Shown here piece by piece: positions 50,773-60,241 of a DNA stretch of 64,000 nucleotides; position 1 is the stretch's first letter, and every line of letters starts with the position of its first letter. Made by a program: the position numbers and the translations under genes. Origin of the DNA: Hungatella_A sp034142505 (GTDB taxonomy: Bacteria > Bacillota > Clostridia > Lachnospirales > Lachnospiraceae); the NCBI GenBank assembly GCA_034142505.1, contig JAWZDV010000065.1:1-64000 (forward strand), written 5' to 3'. The notes below the pieces were generated by a model, which searched no databases, was not told where the DNA came from, and saw nothing but the letters and a program-made list of their open reading frames with translations.

Positions 50773-52716
50773 ATGAGAAAAACTCTTAATTTGAATGAAG
50801 GCTGGCAGTTTACAGGCCCTGACGGGTCCGTGACAACTTTACATCTTCCCCATACCTGGAACAACTTAGACGGGCAGGACGGCGGCAATGATTACTGGCG
50901 CGGTTCCTGCCTGTATGAGAGAGAGTTGGACATGCCGGAGTTCAAAAAGGACGAAGAGCAGGTGTATTTAGAATTTCTGGGGGTCAATGCCAGCGCCAGG
51001 GTAACTCTAAACGGCTGCCAGGTGTGCGCTCATGATGGCGGTTACTCTGCTTTCCGGGTGAATGTGACAGACGTTTTGAAGGCTCACAATCATCTGGAGG
51101 TACTGGTGGATAACAGCATCAATGACCGTGTGTATCCCCAGAAAGCTGATTTCACCTTTTACGGCGGCATTTACAGGGATGTCAATCTGATTATTTTAAA
51201 CAGAAAGCATTTTGACATCGACTATTATGGCGGAAGTGGTATCAAGATCACGCCTGAGGTAAAGGGTGACACCGGCTGTGTGAGAATCCAGACCTTTACG
51301 ACTGGAACACAGAACGTGGATGGCGAAAAAATCTATGTGGATATCGAGGATGCGGACGGGAGAAAGGTTGCATCCGGAATCGGTGCGGATTGTACCCTGG
51401 TGATTCCGAAAGTCCATCTTTGGGACGGATTGAAGGACCCATACCTGTATACCGCCGCTGCCCGCCTGATGATTCATGGAGAGCAGGTTGATGTGGTGAG
51501 GTGCCGTTTCGGAGTCCGAAGTTTTTCGGTGGACCCGGAGAAAGGATTTTTCTTAAACGGGCGCAGCTATCCGCTGCGGGGGGTGTCAAGGCACCAGGAC
51601 TGGAAGGGACTGGGCAATGCCATCACGAAGGAGCATCACGACCGGGATATGGAACTGATCCGGGAGATTGGGGCCAACTGTGTGCGTCTGGCCCATTATC
51701 AGCATGACCAATATTTCTATGATCTGTGCGACGAGTACGGTCTGGTGGTCTGGGCGGAGATTCCCTATATCTCCGAACATCTGCCAAACGGGAGAGAGAA
51801 TACTGTCAGCCAGATGAAGGAGCTGATCGTCCAGAACTACAATCATCCCTGTATCGTCAACTGGGGAATCTCCAATGAGATCACTATATCCACGAAGGAC
51901 AAGCGGGATATGCTGGAAAACCACCGGATGCTGAATGACCTCTGCCACGAGATGGACCCGGCCCGTTTTACGGCGCTGTCCTGCTATGCGGTCTGCGGAC
52001 CGTTCAACCGTTCCGCCCATATCACGGATGTGGTGTCGTGGAACTTGTACTTGGGCTGGTATGTGCCGGGGCTGTTTTTAAACGACCTGTGGATGCGGTT
52101 TTTCCACTTTGCCTATCCGAAGCGTTGTCTGGGTTATTCGGAGTATGGCTGTGAGGCGATGCCAAACCTGCATTCCTCCAAACCCCGCCGGGGTGACCAT
52201 ACGGAAGAGTACCAGATGGTGTATCACGAATATATGCTGAAATGCTTTGAACGCAATTCTTACCTCTGGGCGACCCATGTGTGGAACATGTTTGATTTCG
52301 CGGCGGACGCCAGAGACCAGGGCGGAGAACCGGGCATGAACCACAAGGGACTGGTCACCTTTGACCGGAAAATCAAGAAGGACAGTTTCTACCTGTACAA
52401 AGCCTATTGGAGTGACGAACCCTTCGTTCATATCTGTGGAAGACGGTATATCGACCGGGTGGAGGAAGTGACGACGGTGACGGTTTACAGCAATCAGAAG
52501 ACGGTGACACTGTATGCCAATGGAAATGAAATTGCCACACAGACAGGCGGGAAAGTCTTCCGTTTTAAGGTGCCGCTTGGCGCCGTGGGAAACAGCACCG
52601 CGGTGAAGGCCGTGGGGGGCACCTGTAAGGATGAAAGTACCCTGAAACGCACCGCCAGTAAAAACCCGGACTACAAGCTTCAGAAAAAGAAGTCCACAAG
52701 TGCTAACTGGGTGTAA
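50773..52716 (+). CDS. Glycoside hydrolase family 2 (beta-galactosidase/glucuronidase-like)
   Basis: A 647-residue enzyme with sugar-binding (LPHTWNN, YWRGSCLYER), immunoglobulin-like and TIM-barrel domains in GH2 order. The acid/base is Glu369 in GISNEI and the probable nucleophile Glu457 in SEYG. There is no signal peptide, so it is cytoplasmic and hydrolyses glycosides brought in by the GPH symporter encoded downstream. AGAAGGTGAG precedes ATG 50773. Substrate is not decided by sequence. Confidence 0.9.
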   Translation: MRKTLNLNEGWQFTGPDGSVTTLHLPHTWNNLDGQDGGNDYWRGSCLYERELDMPEFKKDEEQVYLEFLGVNASARVTLNGCQVCAHDGGYSAFRVNVTDVLKAHNHLEVLVDNSINDRVYPQKADFTFYGGIYRDVNLIILNRKHFDIDYYGGSGIKITPEVKGDTGCVRIQTFTTGTQNVDGEKIYVDIEDADGRKVASGIGADCTLVIPKVHLWDGLKDPYLYTAAARLMIHGEQVDVVRCRFGVRSFSVDPEKGFFLNGRSYPLRGVSRHQDWKGLGNAITKEHHDRDMELIREIGANCVRLAHYQHDQYFYDLCDEYGLVVWAEIPYISEHLPNGRENTVSQMKELIVQNYNHPCIVNWGISNEITISTKDKRDMLENHRMLNDLCHEMDPARFTALSCYAVCGPFNRSAHITDVVSWNLYLGWYVPGLFLNDLWMRFFHFAYPKRCLGYSEYGCEAMPNLHSSKPRRGDHTEEYQMVYHEYMLKCFERNSYLWATHVWNMFDFAADARDQGGEPGMNHKGLVTFDRKIKKDSFYLYKAYWSDEPFVHICGRRYIDRVEEVTTVTVYSNQKTVTLYANGNEIATQTGGKVFRFKVPLGAVGNSTAVKAVGGTCKDESTLKRTASKNPDYKLQKKKSTSANWV

Positions 52717-52745
52717 ACAGGATTACAATTTTTGTGAAGGAGATT

Positions 52746-55700
52746 ATGAGTATTATGATGAAGAGAACAGGTCTTTGGAGGGGCTTTGCGGCGTTATTTA
52801 CGTTTATTTTTGCCCTCTCCATTATCATCGGCAATGTAGCCGAGGGCTACAAGGCCACCATTGATACCACACTGGGGACACAGAGTGAAAAGTTTGTGTC
52901 CGAGAATACGGCGGATGATCCCCTGTATGACAAGTTCAGCCCTTCCGACGAGGTGTTGAATGAGGATGGCACCGGCAATTCCAAGGCGCTGATCCAGAAA
53001 GCCATCGATTTAAACCGCCAGCAGGCGGCAGAGGGTTCCGTGCTGTTAAAGAACAACGACGCGGCAGGCCAGGGACTTCCGCTGACCGGCAATAAGAAGG
53101 TGACACTGTTCGGAATCCGTTCCCACGTTTCCCTGATGGGTTCCAGCTTCGGAGTCAAGGCCCAGGGGCCGTATATCAGCTTAGAGCAGGCTCTGAGCCA
53201 GAACCGCACCGACTTTAAGAACACGATTACCTACACCATGAACACCAACCGCCAGACCGGCGAGGTTACCCGCGATTTGACTGTGGGCTCCTGGAGCGGC
53301 GATGAGTTCGATTTTGAGGGCGCCGGCTACACGGTAAATCCTGTGATGACCGATGTCTATGAGAACTTAAATAAAACTTATCTCCATGCGGAAAATGAAG
53401 GCGCCAGCAATGAATACGATCCTGGCGAGCCTTCTATTGCGGAGATCAGCGCGGCAAATCCTTCTTACAAGGACAGCTTTAAAGATTATAGCGATGCCGC
53501 GATCGTGGTACTCAGCCGTCCAAGCGCAGAGTCTACCGACTATCTGCCGGGCGGCGTTGTGGCAGGCTTAGGTGCGGAGGAACCGCTGCAGCTGACCACC
53601 AACGAGCGTGACACCATCAAGCTGGCAAAAGAGTGCAGTGACAATGTCATCGTTCTGGTGAATACCGCAACTCCGATCGAGATTGGTGAGTTAAAGAACG
53701 ATCCTGAGATCGACTCCATTTTATGGATCGGTTTCCCTGGCTGTTACGGTATGCTGGGTGTCTCCGACATCTTGTGCGGACGCACCAGCCCGTCCGGCGC
53801 GCTGCCTGATATCTATGCCACCAACAATTTGTCCGCACCAGCCATGCAGAACATGGGCAATTTCCAGTTCACCAACACCGATGAAGCGGTTACCAGAAGC
53901 GCGGGGCAGTTTGGCGGTAATGTTGGTACATACTTAATTGAAGCGGAGGGCATCTACGTCGGCTACCGCTACTATGAGACCCGTTATTTTGACTCCGTAC
54001 TGGGACAGGGAAATGCTTCATCTACCGCAGGAACTTATGCTTCTAAAGGCGGATGGAATTACGATGAGGAAGTGGCCTATGGCTTTGGCTACGGACTCTC
54101 CTACACCGATTTTACCCAGGAATTCGATGGGGAGCCGGTATTCAACGTATCCACGGATCCGGAAACCGGCGTCTGCAATGCCACAGCAACATTCAATGTA
54201 AAAGTGACCAACACCGGCGACATGGCAGGTAAATCCATTGTACAGGTGTACGGCCAGGCTCCTTATACCGAAGGCGGTCTGGAGAAATCAGCAGTTCAGC
54301 TGCTGAACTTCAGCAAATCCAAGGAGTTACAGCCAGGGGAATCCGAGACGGTTTCCGTGGTAGTGGATCTTCAGTATATTGCCAGCTATGACAACAGCTT
54401 TGACAATGGGGACGGCACTACCGGAACCTACGTGTTAGAGCCGGGCGACTACTATTTTGGTTTAGGAAACGGCGCTCATGACGCGTTGAACAACATCATG
54501 GCGAAACAGGGAGTGGATGCTGAGAAGCTGATCGGTGAGAGCAACAGCGCTATGGTTTACGAGCGTCAGATCACGGAGGATTTTATCTCCAAGACGGCAT
54601 TTTCTGTCTCCAAGACAGGAGAGAAGATTACAAACCAGCTGGATTACGCGGACTGGAATCATTTCCAGCCAGGAGAAGTTACTTACTTAAGCCGCAGCGA
54701 CTGGGAAGGAACTTATCCGAAGAAGTATGATGCTATGACACTGACCAGCCAGGAGATGATCGACTATACCAACGGGAAGTATTACACCATTCAGACCGGG
54801 GATGACACCTCCGGTATCGCGTGGGGCGTGGACAATGATCTGATGTTCTACGAGATGTTTGACAAGGACTTTGATGATGAGAGCTGGCAGACGCTGTTAG
54901 ACAAGATGACACTGGAGGAAGCACAGTACTTAGCAACCTTTGGAGGTCCGAGTATCCCTGGCGTCAGCTCTATCGGCACCGTGGAAACCTACATGACAGA
55001 AAATGCCGGAAACGGGATTGCAGTGAACTTAAATGCTTCCAAAGACACCGGCGCGCCATGGACCATCCAGGCGGACGATCCAAACGGAAACTGGCATCCG
55101 GAAGTATTTGCCAACGCACCGCTGGTAGCGGCATCCTTCAATGCGGATATCTATAAGGCTGTTGGCGAGTTTGTAGGAGAGGAATCCCTCTTTACCGGAA
55201 TCCCGATTCTGTGGGGACCAGGCCTCAATACACACCGCCATGCTTATAACGGACGTAACGGCGAATACTATTCCGAGGACCCGGTTCTTTCCGGAACTGC
55301 TGCCATGGAATTTGCCATTGGCGCCCTGGATTACGGTCTGATTGCAGCGCCGAAGCACTTTGCATTTAATGATCAGGAGACCAACCGAAGCGGTGTTGCA
55401 CCGTATATGCTGGAACAGCGTGCCCGTGAGGTAGAGCTGCGCGCTTACCAGATTGCATTCGAGGCGACCAAGTATGACACCGAGGAAGAGGACAACGGTA
55501 TGAGAGGACTGATGGTTTCCTTCAGTAAGATCGGACCGGTAGAGTGTACTTCCAGCTACGAGCTGATGACCAACATTTTAAAGAAGGAGTGGGGCTTCCA
55601 GGGGTATGCAGTTACGGATATCTATGATGACACAGACCTTTACGGGGCTGTGCTGGCATCCGGAACCACCTGCTTTGACACCCGCGGTATCTCCGGCTTC

Positions 55701-56012
55701 TACGGAAGCACCACATTGGACAACTGCTCCATGTTCGCCACACAGGTGGATGGCAGCAAAGTCAGTGCGGAATTGCTGCTTGGCGATGCCAACTTACAGA
55801 GAGCTGTGAAGGATTCCAGCCACAATATTCTGTACGCGCTGAGCCAGAGCAATCTGATGAACCGCTACAACAGTACCACCCGAATTGTCCAGACGATGAC
55901 CTGGTGGCGTGGTATTTACATGGGGCTGATCGGAGTTTCAGGCGCGCTGACACTATTATTTGCGGTACTGTATGTGTTATCCAAAAAGCGGAAAGCAAAG
56001 GAGGCTAAATAG
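52746..56012 (+). CDS. Membrane-anchored, domain-permuted GH3 beta-glycosidase
   Basis: A 1088-residue protein. Residues about 13-37 form an N-terminal membrane helix and about 1053-1078 a C-terminal helix followed by KKRKAKEAK. Domain order is reversed relative to most GH3 enzymes: the GH3_C-type domain with VTLFGIRS, then the FnIII-like part, come first (about 85-600). The TIM-barrel domain (about 710-1020) follows, with LNTHRHAYNGRNGEYYSEDP and nucleophile Asp958 in GFQGYAVTD. ATG 52746 follows AAGGAG. The catalytic part should face outside. It is followed directly by a small membrane protein. Confidence 0.88.
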   Translation: MSIMMKRTGLWRGFAALFTFIFALSIIIGNVAEGYKATIDTTLGTQSEKFVSENTADDPLYDKFSPSDEVLNEDGTGNSKALIQKAIDLNRQQAAEGSVLLKNNDAAGQGLPLTGNKKVTLFGIRSHVSLMGSSFGVKAQGPYISLEQALSQNRTDFKNTITYTMNTNRQTGEVTRDLTVGSWSGDEFDFEGAGYTVNPVMTDVYENLNKTYLHAENEGASNEYDPGEPSIAEISAANPSYKDSFKDYSDAAIVVLSRPSAESTDYLPGGVVAGLGAEEPLQLTTNERDTIKLAKECSDNVIVLVNTATPIEIGELKNDPEIDSILWIGFPGCYGMLGVSDILCGRTSPSGALPDIYATNNLSAPAMQNMGNFQFTNTDEAVTRSAGQFGGNVGTYLIEAEGIYVGYRYYETRYFDSVLGQGNASSTAGTYASKGGWNYDEEVAYGFGYGLSYTDFTQEFDGEPVFNVSTDPETGVCNATATFNVKVTNTGDMAGKSIVQVYGQAPYTEGGLEKSAVQLLNFSKSKELQPGESETVSVVVDLQYIASYDNSFDNGDGTTGTYVLEPGDYYFGLGNGAHDALNNIMAKQGVDAEKLIGESNSAMVYERQITEDFISKTAFSVSKTGEKITNQLDYADWNHFQPGEVTYLSRSDWEGTYPKKYDAMTLTSQEMIDYTNGKYYTIQTGDDTSGIAWGVDNDLMFYEMFDKDFDDESWQTLLDKMTLEEAQYLATFGGPSIPGVSSIGTVETYMTENAGNGIAVNLNASKDTGAPWTIQADDPNGNWHPEVFANAPLVAASFNADIYKAVGEFVGEESLFTGIPILWGPGLNTHRHAYNGRNGEYYSEDPVLSGTAAMEFAIGALDYGLIAAPKHFAFNDQETNRSGVAPYMLEQRAREVELRAYQIAFEATKYDTEEEDNGMRGLMVSFSKIGPVECTSSYELMTNILKKEWGFQGYAVTDIYDDTDLYGAVLASGTTCFDTRGISGFYGSTTLDNCSMFATQVDGSKVSAELLLGDANLQRAVKDSSHNILYALSQSNLMNRYNSTTRIVQTMTWWRGIYMGLIGVSGALTLLFAVLYVLSKKRKAKEAK

Positions 56013-56459
56013 ATGAAAGACTTTATGAAAAAACAGGGAGCTGCCTTTTATTTAAATGCCATCGCCGGGATCTTAAGCATCGCCGGACTGATTGCCATGA
56101 TTATGTGCAGCAACATGACCAGCTCTTACGGACTGAACTCCCTTGCGAAGCTGATTGTGGAAGCAGTCATTGGAATCATCCTTATTGGGGCGGCCATCTA
56201 TGCGCCAAACCGTTTCGGCAACCATGACTATGTGAGCACCGTGGCTGTCATTGCAGCCATTGCCCTGCTTTCCGCGATCATTGGCGGCATGATCACCGAG
56301 CGCATCCTGCTGATCTCCGGCCTGTTTTCCTACAATGCCGGCAATATGCTGGGCTGGAGCGTGTTCTATGCAACGGCGGCATCACTGGCCTGTTACCTGA
56401 TTGCCATCGTGTTTTTGATTGCAGGTGCATTTTCAAAGTCCGTGAAAGAAATCTCATAG
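56013..56459 (+). CDS. Small four-helix membrane protein
   Basis: A 148-residue protein with four hydrophobic segments (about 13-32, 45-65, 75-95 and 118-142). No family is recognised. It starts directly at the base after the GH3 stop and lies before a sugar symporter, so it is probably co-translated with the GH3 ectoenzyme and may assist it in the membrane. That role is inference only. Confidence 0.75.
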   Translation: MKDFMKKQGAAFYLNAIAGILSIAGLIAMIMCSNMTSSYGLNSLAKLIVEAVIGIILIGAAIYAPNRFGNHDYVSTVAVIAAIALLSAIIGGMITERILLISGLFSYNAGNMLGWSVFYATAASLACYLIAIVFLIAGAFSKSVKEIS

Positions 56460-56478
56460 GACTCACAGGAGAACTGAA

Positions 56479-58026
56479 ATGAGTGAAGAAACGACGAAAA
56501 AATCAACCATGAACCGCGCCAAACCGTATCAGCTGGTGCTGTTCCCCTTCAATAACGGTGCGACAAACGTCTACTATATTCTGACCATCACCTACATTGC
56601 CTATTATGGCAATGGGGTGCTGGGGCTGGCCTTGATGTTTGCCACAACCATGGTGACCGTCATGCGTCTCTTCGACGCCGTGACGGACCCAATTATCGGA
56701 GCTTTGATCGACAAGACCAACGGCAGATTCGGTAAATTCAGACCCTATATGGTGCTTGGCAATCTGATTATGGCGGTAAGTGCTTTTCTGCTGTATTTCG
56801 CCACCAGACTGATTCCTGAAACCTCCATGTGGCTGCGTTACCTGATGTACGTTGTCATCTATGCGGTCTATGTCATCGGATACACGTTCCAGACCTCCTG
56901 CACCCGTTCCGGGCAGACGGTGCTGACTAACGACCCGAAGCAGCGGCCGATGTTTACCATCTTTAACCTGGTGGCAAGTATGCTGGGAATGGGGGCGATC
57001 CAGTTTTTGGCGCCCATCTTCCGGGCAAAATTCGGTGATTATACCACCGCGGGTTTCTTTGATGCAATGATTCCGATTGCGGTGATCATTTCTGCCCTGC
57101 TGACCGTACTGGCAGTGATCGGAATCTGGGAGAAGGACCGGCCGAAGTACTTCGGACTTGGCGCGGAGGCGCAGAAGAAGGTAAAGATCTCTGAGTATAT
57201 TGCCATTATCAAAGAGAATGAGCCGCTCAGAAGGCTGATGGTGGCAGGAGCGGGCTGTAAGCTGGCTCTTGCCATCGCCACCAACGGAACGGTGCTGTGC
57301 ATCCTCTATGGCTCTATGATGGGCAATTACAACGCGCTCTATCTGCCGATGATGATTGCAGGCTACGTATTCTCCGCTCCGTTCTTTGCACTTACGGTAC
57401 GGACATCCCAGAAACACGGACAGAAAGCGTCTTTGATGCGCTATGTAGGCCTGGCGCTGGTGATGTACGTGGGAGTGCTGGCGCTGCTGCTGTTATGGCA
57501 GCCGGGCAACGCGGCGGTGAATTTGTCACTGACGAATTTAAACCTTTACACGATCCTCTTTGTAGTCTTCTTTGGTATCGGATACGGAGCCTACTATGCC
57601 ACGGCGGATATGCCGATTCCCATGGTAGCCGACTGTTCCGACTATGAGACTTACCGCTCAGGAAAATACATCCCAGGCGTTATGGGAACCCTGTTTTCCC
57701 TGGTGGATAAACTGGTATCCTCGCTGAGTTCCACCGTCGTGGGATTAGCCATCGCCGCTATCGGTCTCTCCACTCTGCCGGGAGGCGATACTCCCTATGT
57801 GGAGGGAATGAAGGGCGTAGTCCTGGTCCTGTTCTGCGTGATCCCCATGATTGCATGGGCGCTGACGCTGCTGGCGATGAAGAACTACTCCCTGACTGGT
57901 GAAAAGATGAAAGAGATCCAGGCAGTCAACGCGGTCCGTAAGGAAGCCATCGCCGGAGGCATGAGCATGGAAGAAGCCATGGAAAAATGGCAGACCATTG
58001 ATCAGGTGCCGGTGGAATTTTTATAA
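56479..58026 (+). CDS. GPH-family glycoside/cation symporter (MFS)
   Basis: A 515-residue, 12-helix transporter. The GPH signature DAVTDPIIGALIDKTNGRFG and KFRPYMVLGN follow helix 2. A second hallmark is MPIPMVADCSDYETYRSGKY in the middle loop. It imports glycosides with Na+ or H+, supplying the cytoplasmic GH2 encoded first in the operon. AGGAGAACTG precedes ATG 56479. Confidence 0.92.
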   Translation: MSEETTKKSTMNRAKPYQLVLFPFNNGATNVYYILTITYIAYYGNGVLGLALMFATTMVTVMRLFDAVTDPIIGALIDKTNGRFGKFRPYMVLGNLIMAVSAFLLYFATRLIPETSMWLRYLMYVVIYAVYVIGYTFQTSCTRSGQTVLTNDPKQRPMFTIFNLVASMLGMGAIQFLAPIFRAKFGDYTTAGFFDAMIPIAVIISALLTVLAVIGIWEKDRPKYFGLGAEAQKKVKISEYIAIIKENEPLRRLMVAGAGCKLALAIATNGTVLCILYGSMMGNYNALYLPMMIAGYVFSAPFFALTVRTSQKHGQKASLMRYVGLALVMYVGVLALLLLWQPGNAAVNLSLTNLNLYTILFVVFFGIGYGAYYATADMPIPMVADCSDYETYRSGKYIPGVMGTLFSLVDKLVSSLSSTVVGLAIAAIGLSTLPGGDTPYVEGMKGVVLVLFCVIPMIAWALTLLAMKNYSLTGEKMKEIQAVNAVRKEAIAGGMSMEEAMEKWQTIDQVPVEFL

Positions 58027-58034
58027 ATAATCAG

Positions 58035-58064
58035 GAGCTGCTGTCGGTGACGGCAGCTCTTTTG
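58035..58064 (+). terminator. Terminator of the GH2-GH3-symporter operon
   Basis: GAGCTGCTGTC at 58035-58045 pairs with GACGGCAGCTC at 58049-58059 (one T-G pair), followed by a short T-run. Confidence 0.75.
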
Positions 58065-58200
58065 CGTATGTGGAATTTACCGGCAAAAATAAAATATGGA
58101 CATTTGAATCTGTGTTTGGTATAGTCTATATGGTATAAGCGATCTAAAATTGCGCGATAATATAAAACATCCCGGCGGGATGGGAAAGAAGGCGGTAGAT

Positions 58201-58719
58201 ATGAAAAATCCGGTAGTGACATTTGAGATGGAAGACGGCGGCATTATCAAGGCGGAGCTTTATCCTGAGATTGCGCCTAACACCGTGAACAATTTTATCA
58301 GTCTGGTAAACAAAGGGTTTTATAACGGACTGATTTTTCACAGAGTGATCAACGGCTTTATGATTCAGGGCGGATGTCCTGACGGCAATGGTATGGGGGA
58401 CCCGGGATATTCGATTAAAGGTGAGTTTAGCCAGAACGGATTCACCAACCAGTTTAAGCATACGGAGGGCGTACTTTCCATGGCCCGCGCCATGGACCCG
58501 AACTCGGCAGGTTCCCAGTTCTTCATTATGCATAAGAATTCACCGCATCTGGACGGCGCTTATGCAGCATTTGGCAAGGTCATTGAGGGCATGGATGTGG
58601 TGAATCAGATTGCCGATGTGAGAACAGATTATAATGACCGTCCTATGAAAGAGCAGAAAATGAAATCAGTAACTGTTGACACCTTTGGAGAGACTTATCC
58701 GGAACCGGAGAAATGTTAA
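58201..58719 (+). CDS. Cyclophilin-type peptidyl-prolyl cis-trans isomerase
   Basis: A 172-residue cyclophilin. It contains FHRVINGFMIQGG, SMARAMDPNSAGSQFFIM and AAFGKVIEGMDVVNQI, the full family core with the active-site Arg and Phe. There is no signal peptide, so it is a cytoplasmic folding helper. ATG 58201 follows GAAGGCGG; the in-frame ATG 58180 is an alternative that would add seven residues. Confidence 0.93.
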   Translation: MKNPVVTFEMEDGGIIKAELYPEIAPNTVNNFISLVNKGFYNGLIFHRVINGFMIQGGCPDGNGMGDPGYSIKGEFSQNGFTNQFKHTEGVLSMARAMDPNSAGSQFFIMHKNSPHLDGAYAAFGKVIEGMDVVNQIADVRTDYNDRPMKEQKMKSVTVDTFGETYPEPEKC

Positions 58720-58723
58720 TCAG

Positions 58724-59440
58724 ATGAGAGAAGAGCGAACGATAACGATCAATGGACAAGTTCATACCGTTGTCATCGCCGATGAGAAGAAGGCTCTCCT
58801 GGACGCGGAAGCGGCTGGGAGGGCCATGATCGGCTTGTGGGACAGGAGTGCCCGGGAACCGGATCTGGCGCCGGCCAAGTACCTGGTGGAGTGTCTGGAG
58901 GAGGTGGATGACGCCTGCTTAGAGCAGGTAGTCCGGCGGAAGCTGGGGCTTCCGTGGAAGATCGGGGAGACGAAACGGCTTATGATCCGGGAATTCACCA
59001 TGGAGGACATTTCCCAGATGGTTCAGGAAGAGGGAGACACGCTGGCGGACGCCATGTTCTATACGCCGGAGAAATTAAAAGACTATATCCAGTTCCAATA
59101 TGATTTTTTTCAATATGGAATCTGGGCGCTGGTCCGAAAATCCGACGGTCAGCTGGTGGGAAAGGCGGGGGTGACCAATATTGCTCCTGACGATTGTGAA
59201 CCCGGTGTGGAGTTGGGATACCATATTTTTTCCCCTTACCGTCATCAGGGGTATGCCATGGAGGCTTGCCGGGAGATTCTATTCTTTACGGTCATTCATT
59301 TAGAATGTCCCGTTTACGTAAGAATAGACGCCTCCAACGAAGCGTCTATCCGTGTTGCCGTGAAATGCGGTTTTCAGTTTACAAAGAAAATATGTAACGA
59401 ATCAGGGCAATGCAGTTATCTGTATTCTTGGTGTTGCTGA
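58724..59440 (+). CDS. GNAT-family N-acetyltransferase
   Basis: A 238-residue protein. The C-terminal GNAT domain (about 98-235) has LMIREFTMEDISQM, GYHIFSPYRHQGYAMEACRE (acetyl-CoA loop) and RIDASNEASIRVAVKCGF. The first about 95 residues are an unassigned extra domain. It begins four bases after the cyclophilin stop. The 3' end overlaps a convergent gene by 62 bases (59379-59440). Substrate unknown. Confidence 0.8.
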   Translation: MREERTITINGQVHTVVIADEKKALLDAEAAGRAMIGLWDRSAREPDLAPAKYLVECLEEVDDACLEQVVRRKLGLPWKIGETKRLMIREFTMEDISQMVQEEGDTLADAMFYTPEKLKDYIQFQYDFFQYGIWALVRKSDGQLVGKAGVTNIAPDDCEPGVELGYHIFSPYRHQGYAMEACREILFFTVIHLECPVYVRIDASNEASIRVAVKCGFQFTKKICNESGQCSYLYSWCC

Positions 59441-60059
59441 TGACTCCCATCAGACAGGGGGAGACCGATAAGTTGGATTTCTCTGCAAAAGGAGTATCAT
59501 CCAGTGTAATGCCGCAGGCATAGGTGTTCCCCTCCCCGTCGGTGGCATAATACAGACGGTCTTTCACCAGTTCCAGCACATCGGCGGGGAGCAGTTCCTC
59601 CAAATCGGAAAATGCGGCCAGAGAGGCGTAATGTTTAAAATTCTCCTCATCACTGATCATCACATCCAGTTCCTGTGATGCCACCAGAGCGGAGATCTTG
59701 GCCATGGATGCATAGCTGTATTCCGTGGCGTCATCCCCGTAGCTGATAAACGAAGATTCCGTATTGATCTGCTGCTTCTCGCTGAATCCCATATACTCGT
59801 GGAAATCCACCGTCAGGAGATCCGTATTTAATTCCTGCTCCGAGCGGTTATTGATATAGATACAGTAGAGTTCGCTCTGAAAGGTGCTTCGGTAAATACT
59901 GCTTCCGATCACCCAGAAGATACCGATCACGATAAACAGCCCGAAAATATGGAATTTATAATACTCCCAGATATACCACAGCTTGTCCCGAAAGGACATG
60001 TCCTTTAATTTTGCTTTTTCTGTTTTTGCTTCGTTCTTCAAACGTTCACTGACCTGCAT
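59379..60059 (-). CDS. Membrane-anchored protein of unknown function
   Basis: A 226-residue protein with a basic N-terminal cytoplasmic region (about 1-33), one membrane helix (about 36-55, GLFIVIGIFWVIGSSIY) and an extracytoplasmic domain of about 170 residues ending NTDNCIALIRYIFSL. No family is recognised. The sequence resembles lipoprotein-like substrate-binding remnants (SALVASQELDVMISDEENF) but this is weak. GGAGG precedes the start. Its last 62 bases are antisense to the GNAT gene. Confidence 0.65.
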   Translation of the reverse strand: MQVSERLKNEAKTEKAKLKDMSFRDKLWYIWEYYKFHIFGLFIVIGIFWVIGSSIYRSTFQSELYCIYINNRSEQELNTDLLTVDFHEYMGFSEKQQINTESSFISYGDDATEYSYASMAKISALVASQELDVMISDEENFKHYASLAAFSDLEELLPADVLELVKDRLYYATDGEGNTYACGITLDDTPFAEKSNLSVSPCLMGVISNTKNTDNCIALIRYIFSL

Positions 60060-60148
60060 AATTTTCCTCCAAAATCGTTCATTACAAGCAAGTATAGCAC
60101 AAAATGGCAGTATCTTTTATGAATTTTTTATGAAATAACCGGGAAAAA

Positions 60149-60177
60149 TTGCATTTTTTCCCGATGTTCGGTATAAT
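60149..60177 (+). promoter_or_regulatory. Promoter of the DUF624 gene
   Basis: TTGCAT at 60149-60154 and TATAAT at 60172-60177, spaced 17 bases, about 65 bases before the ATG. Confidence 0.75.
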
Positions 60178-60241
60178 CGTCATCATAGGCACAAAGGTGC
60201 CATCGACTGAATCATATGACTATGAGAAAAGAGGATGTTCC

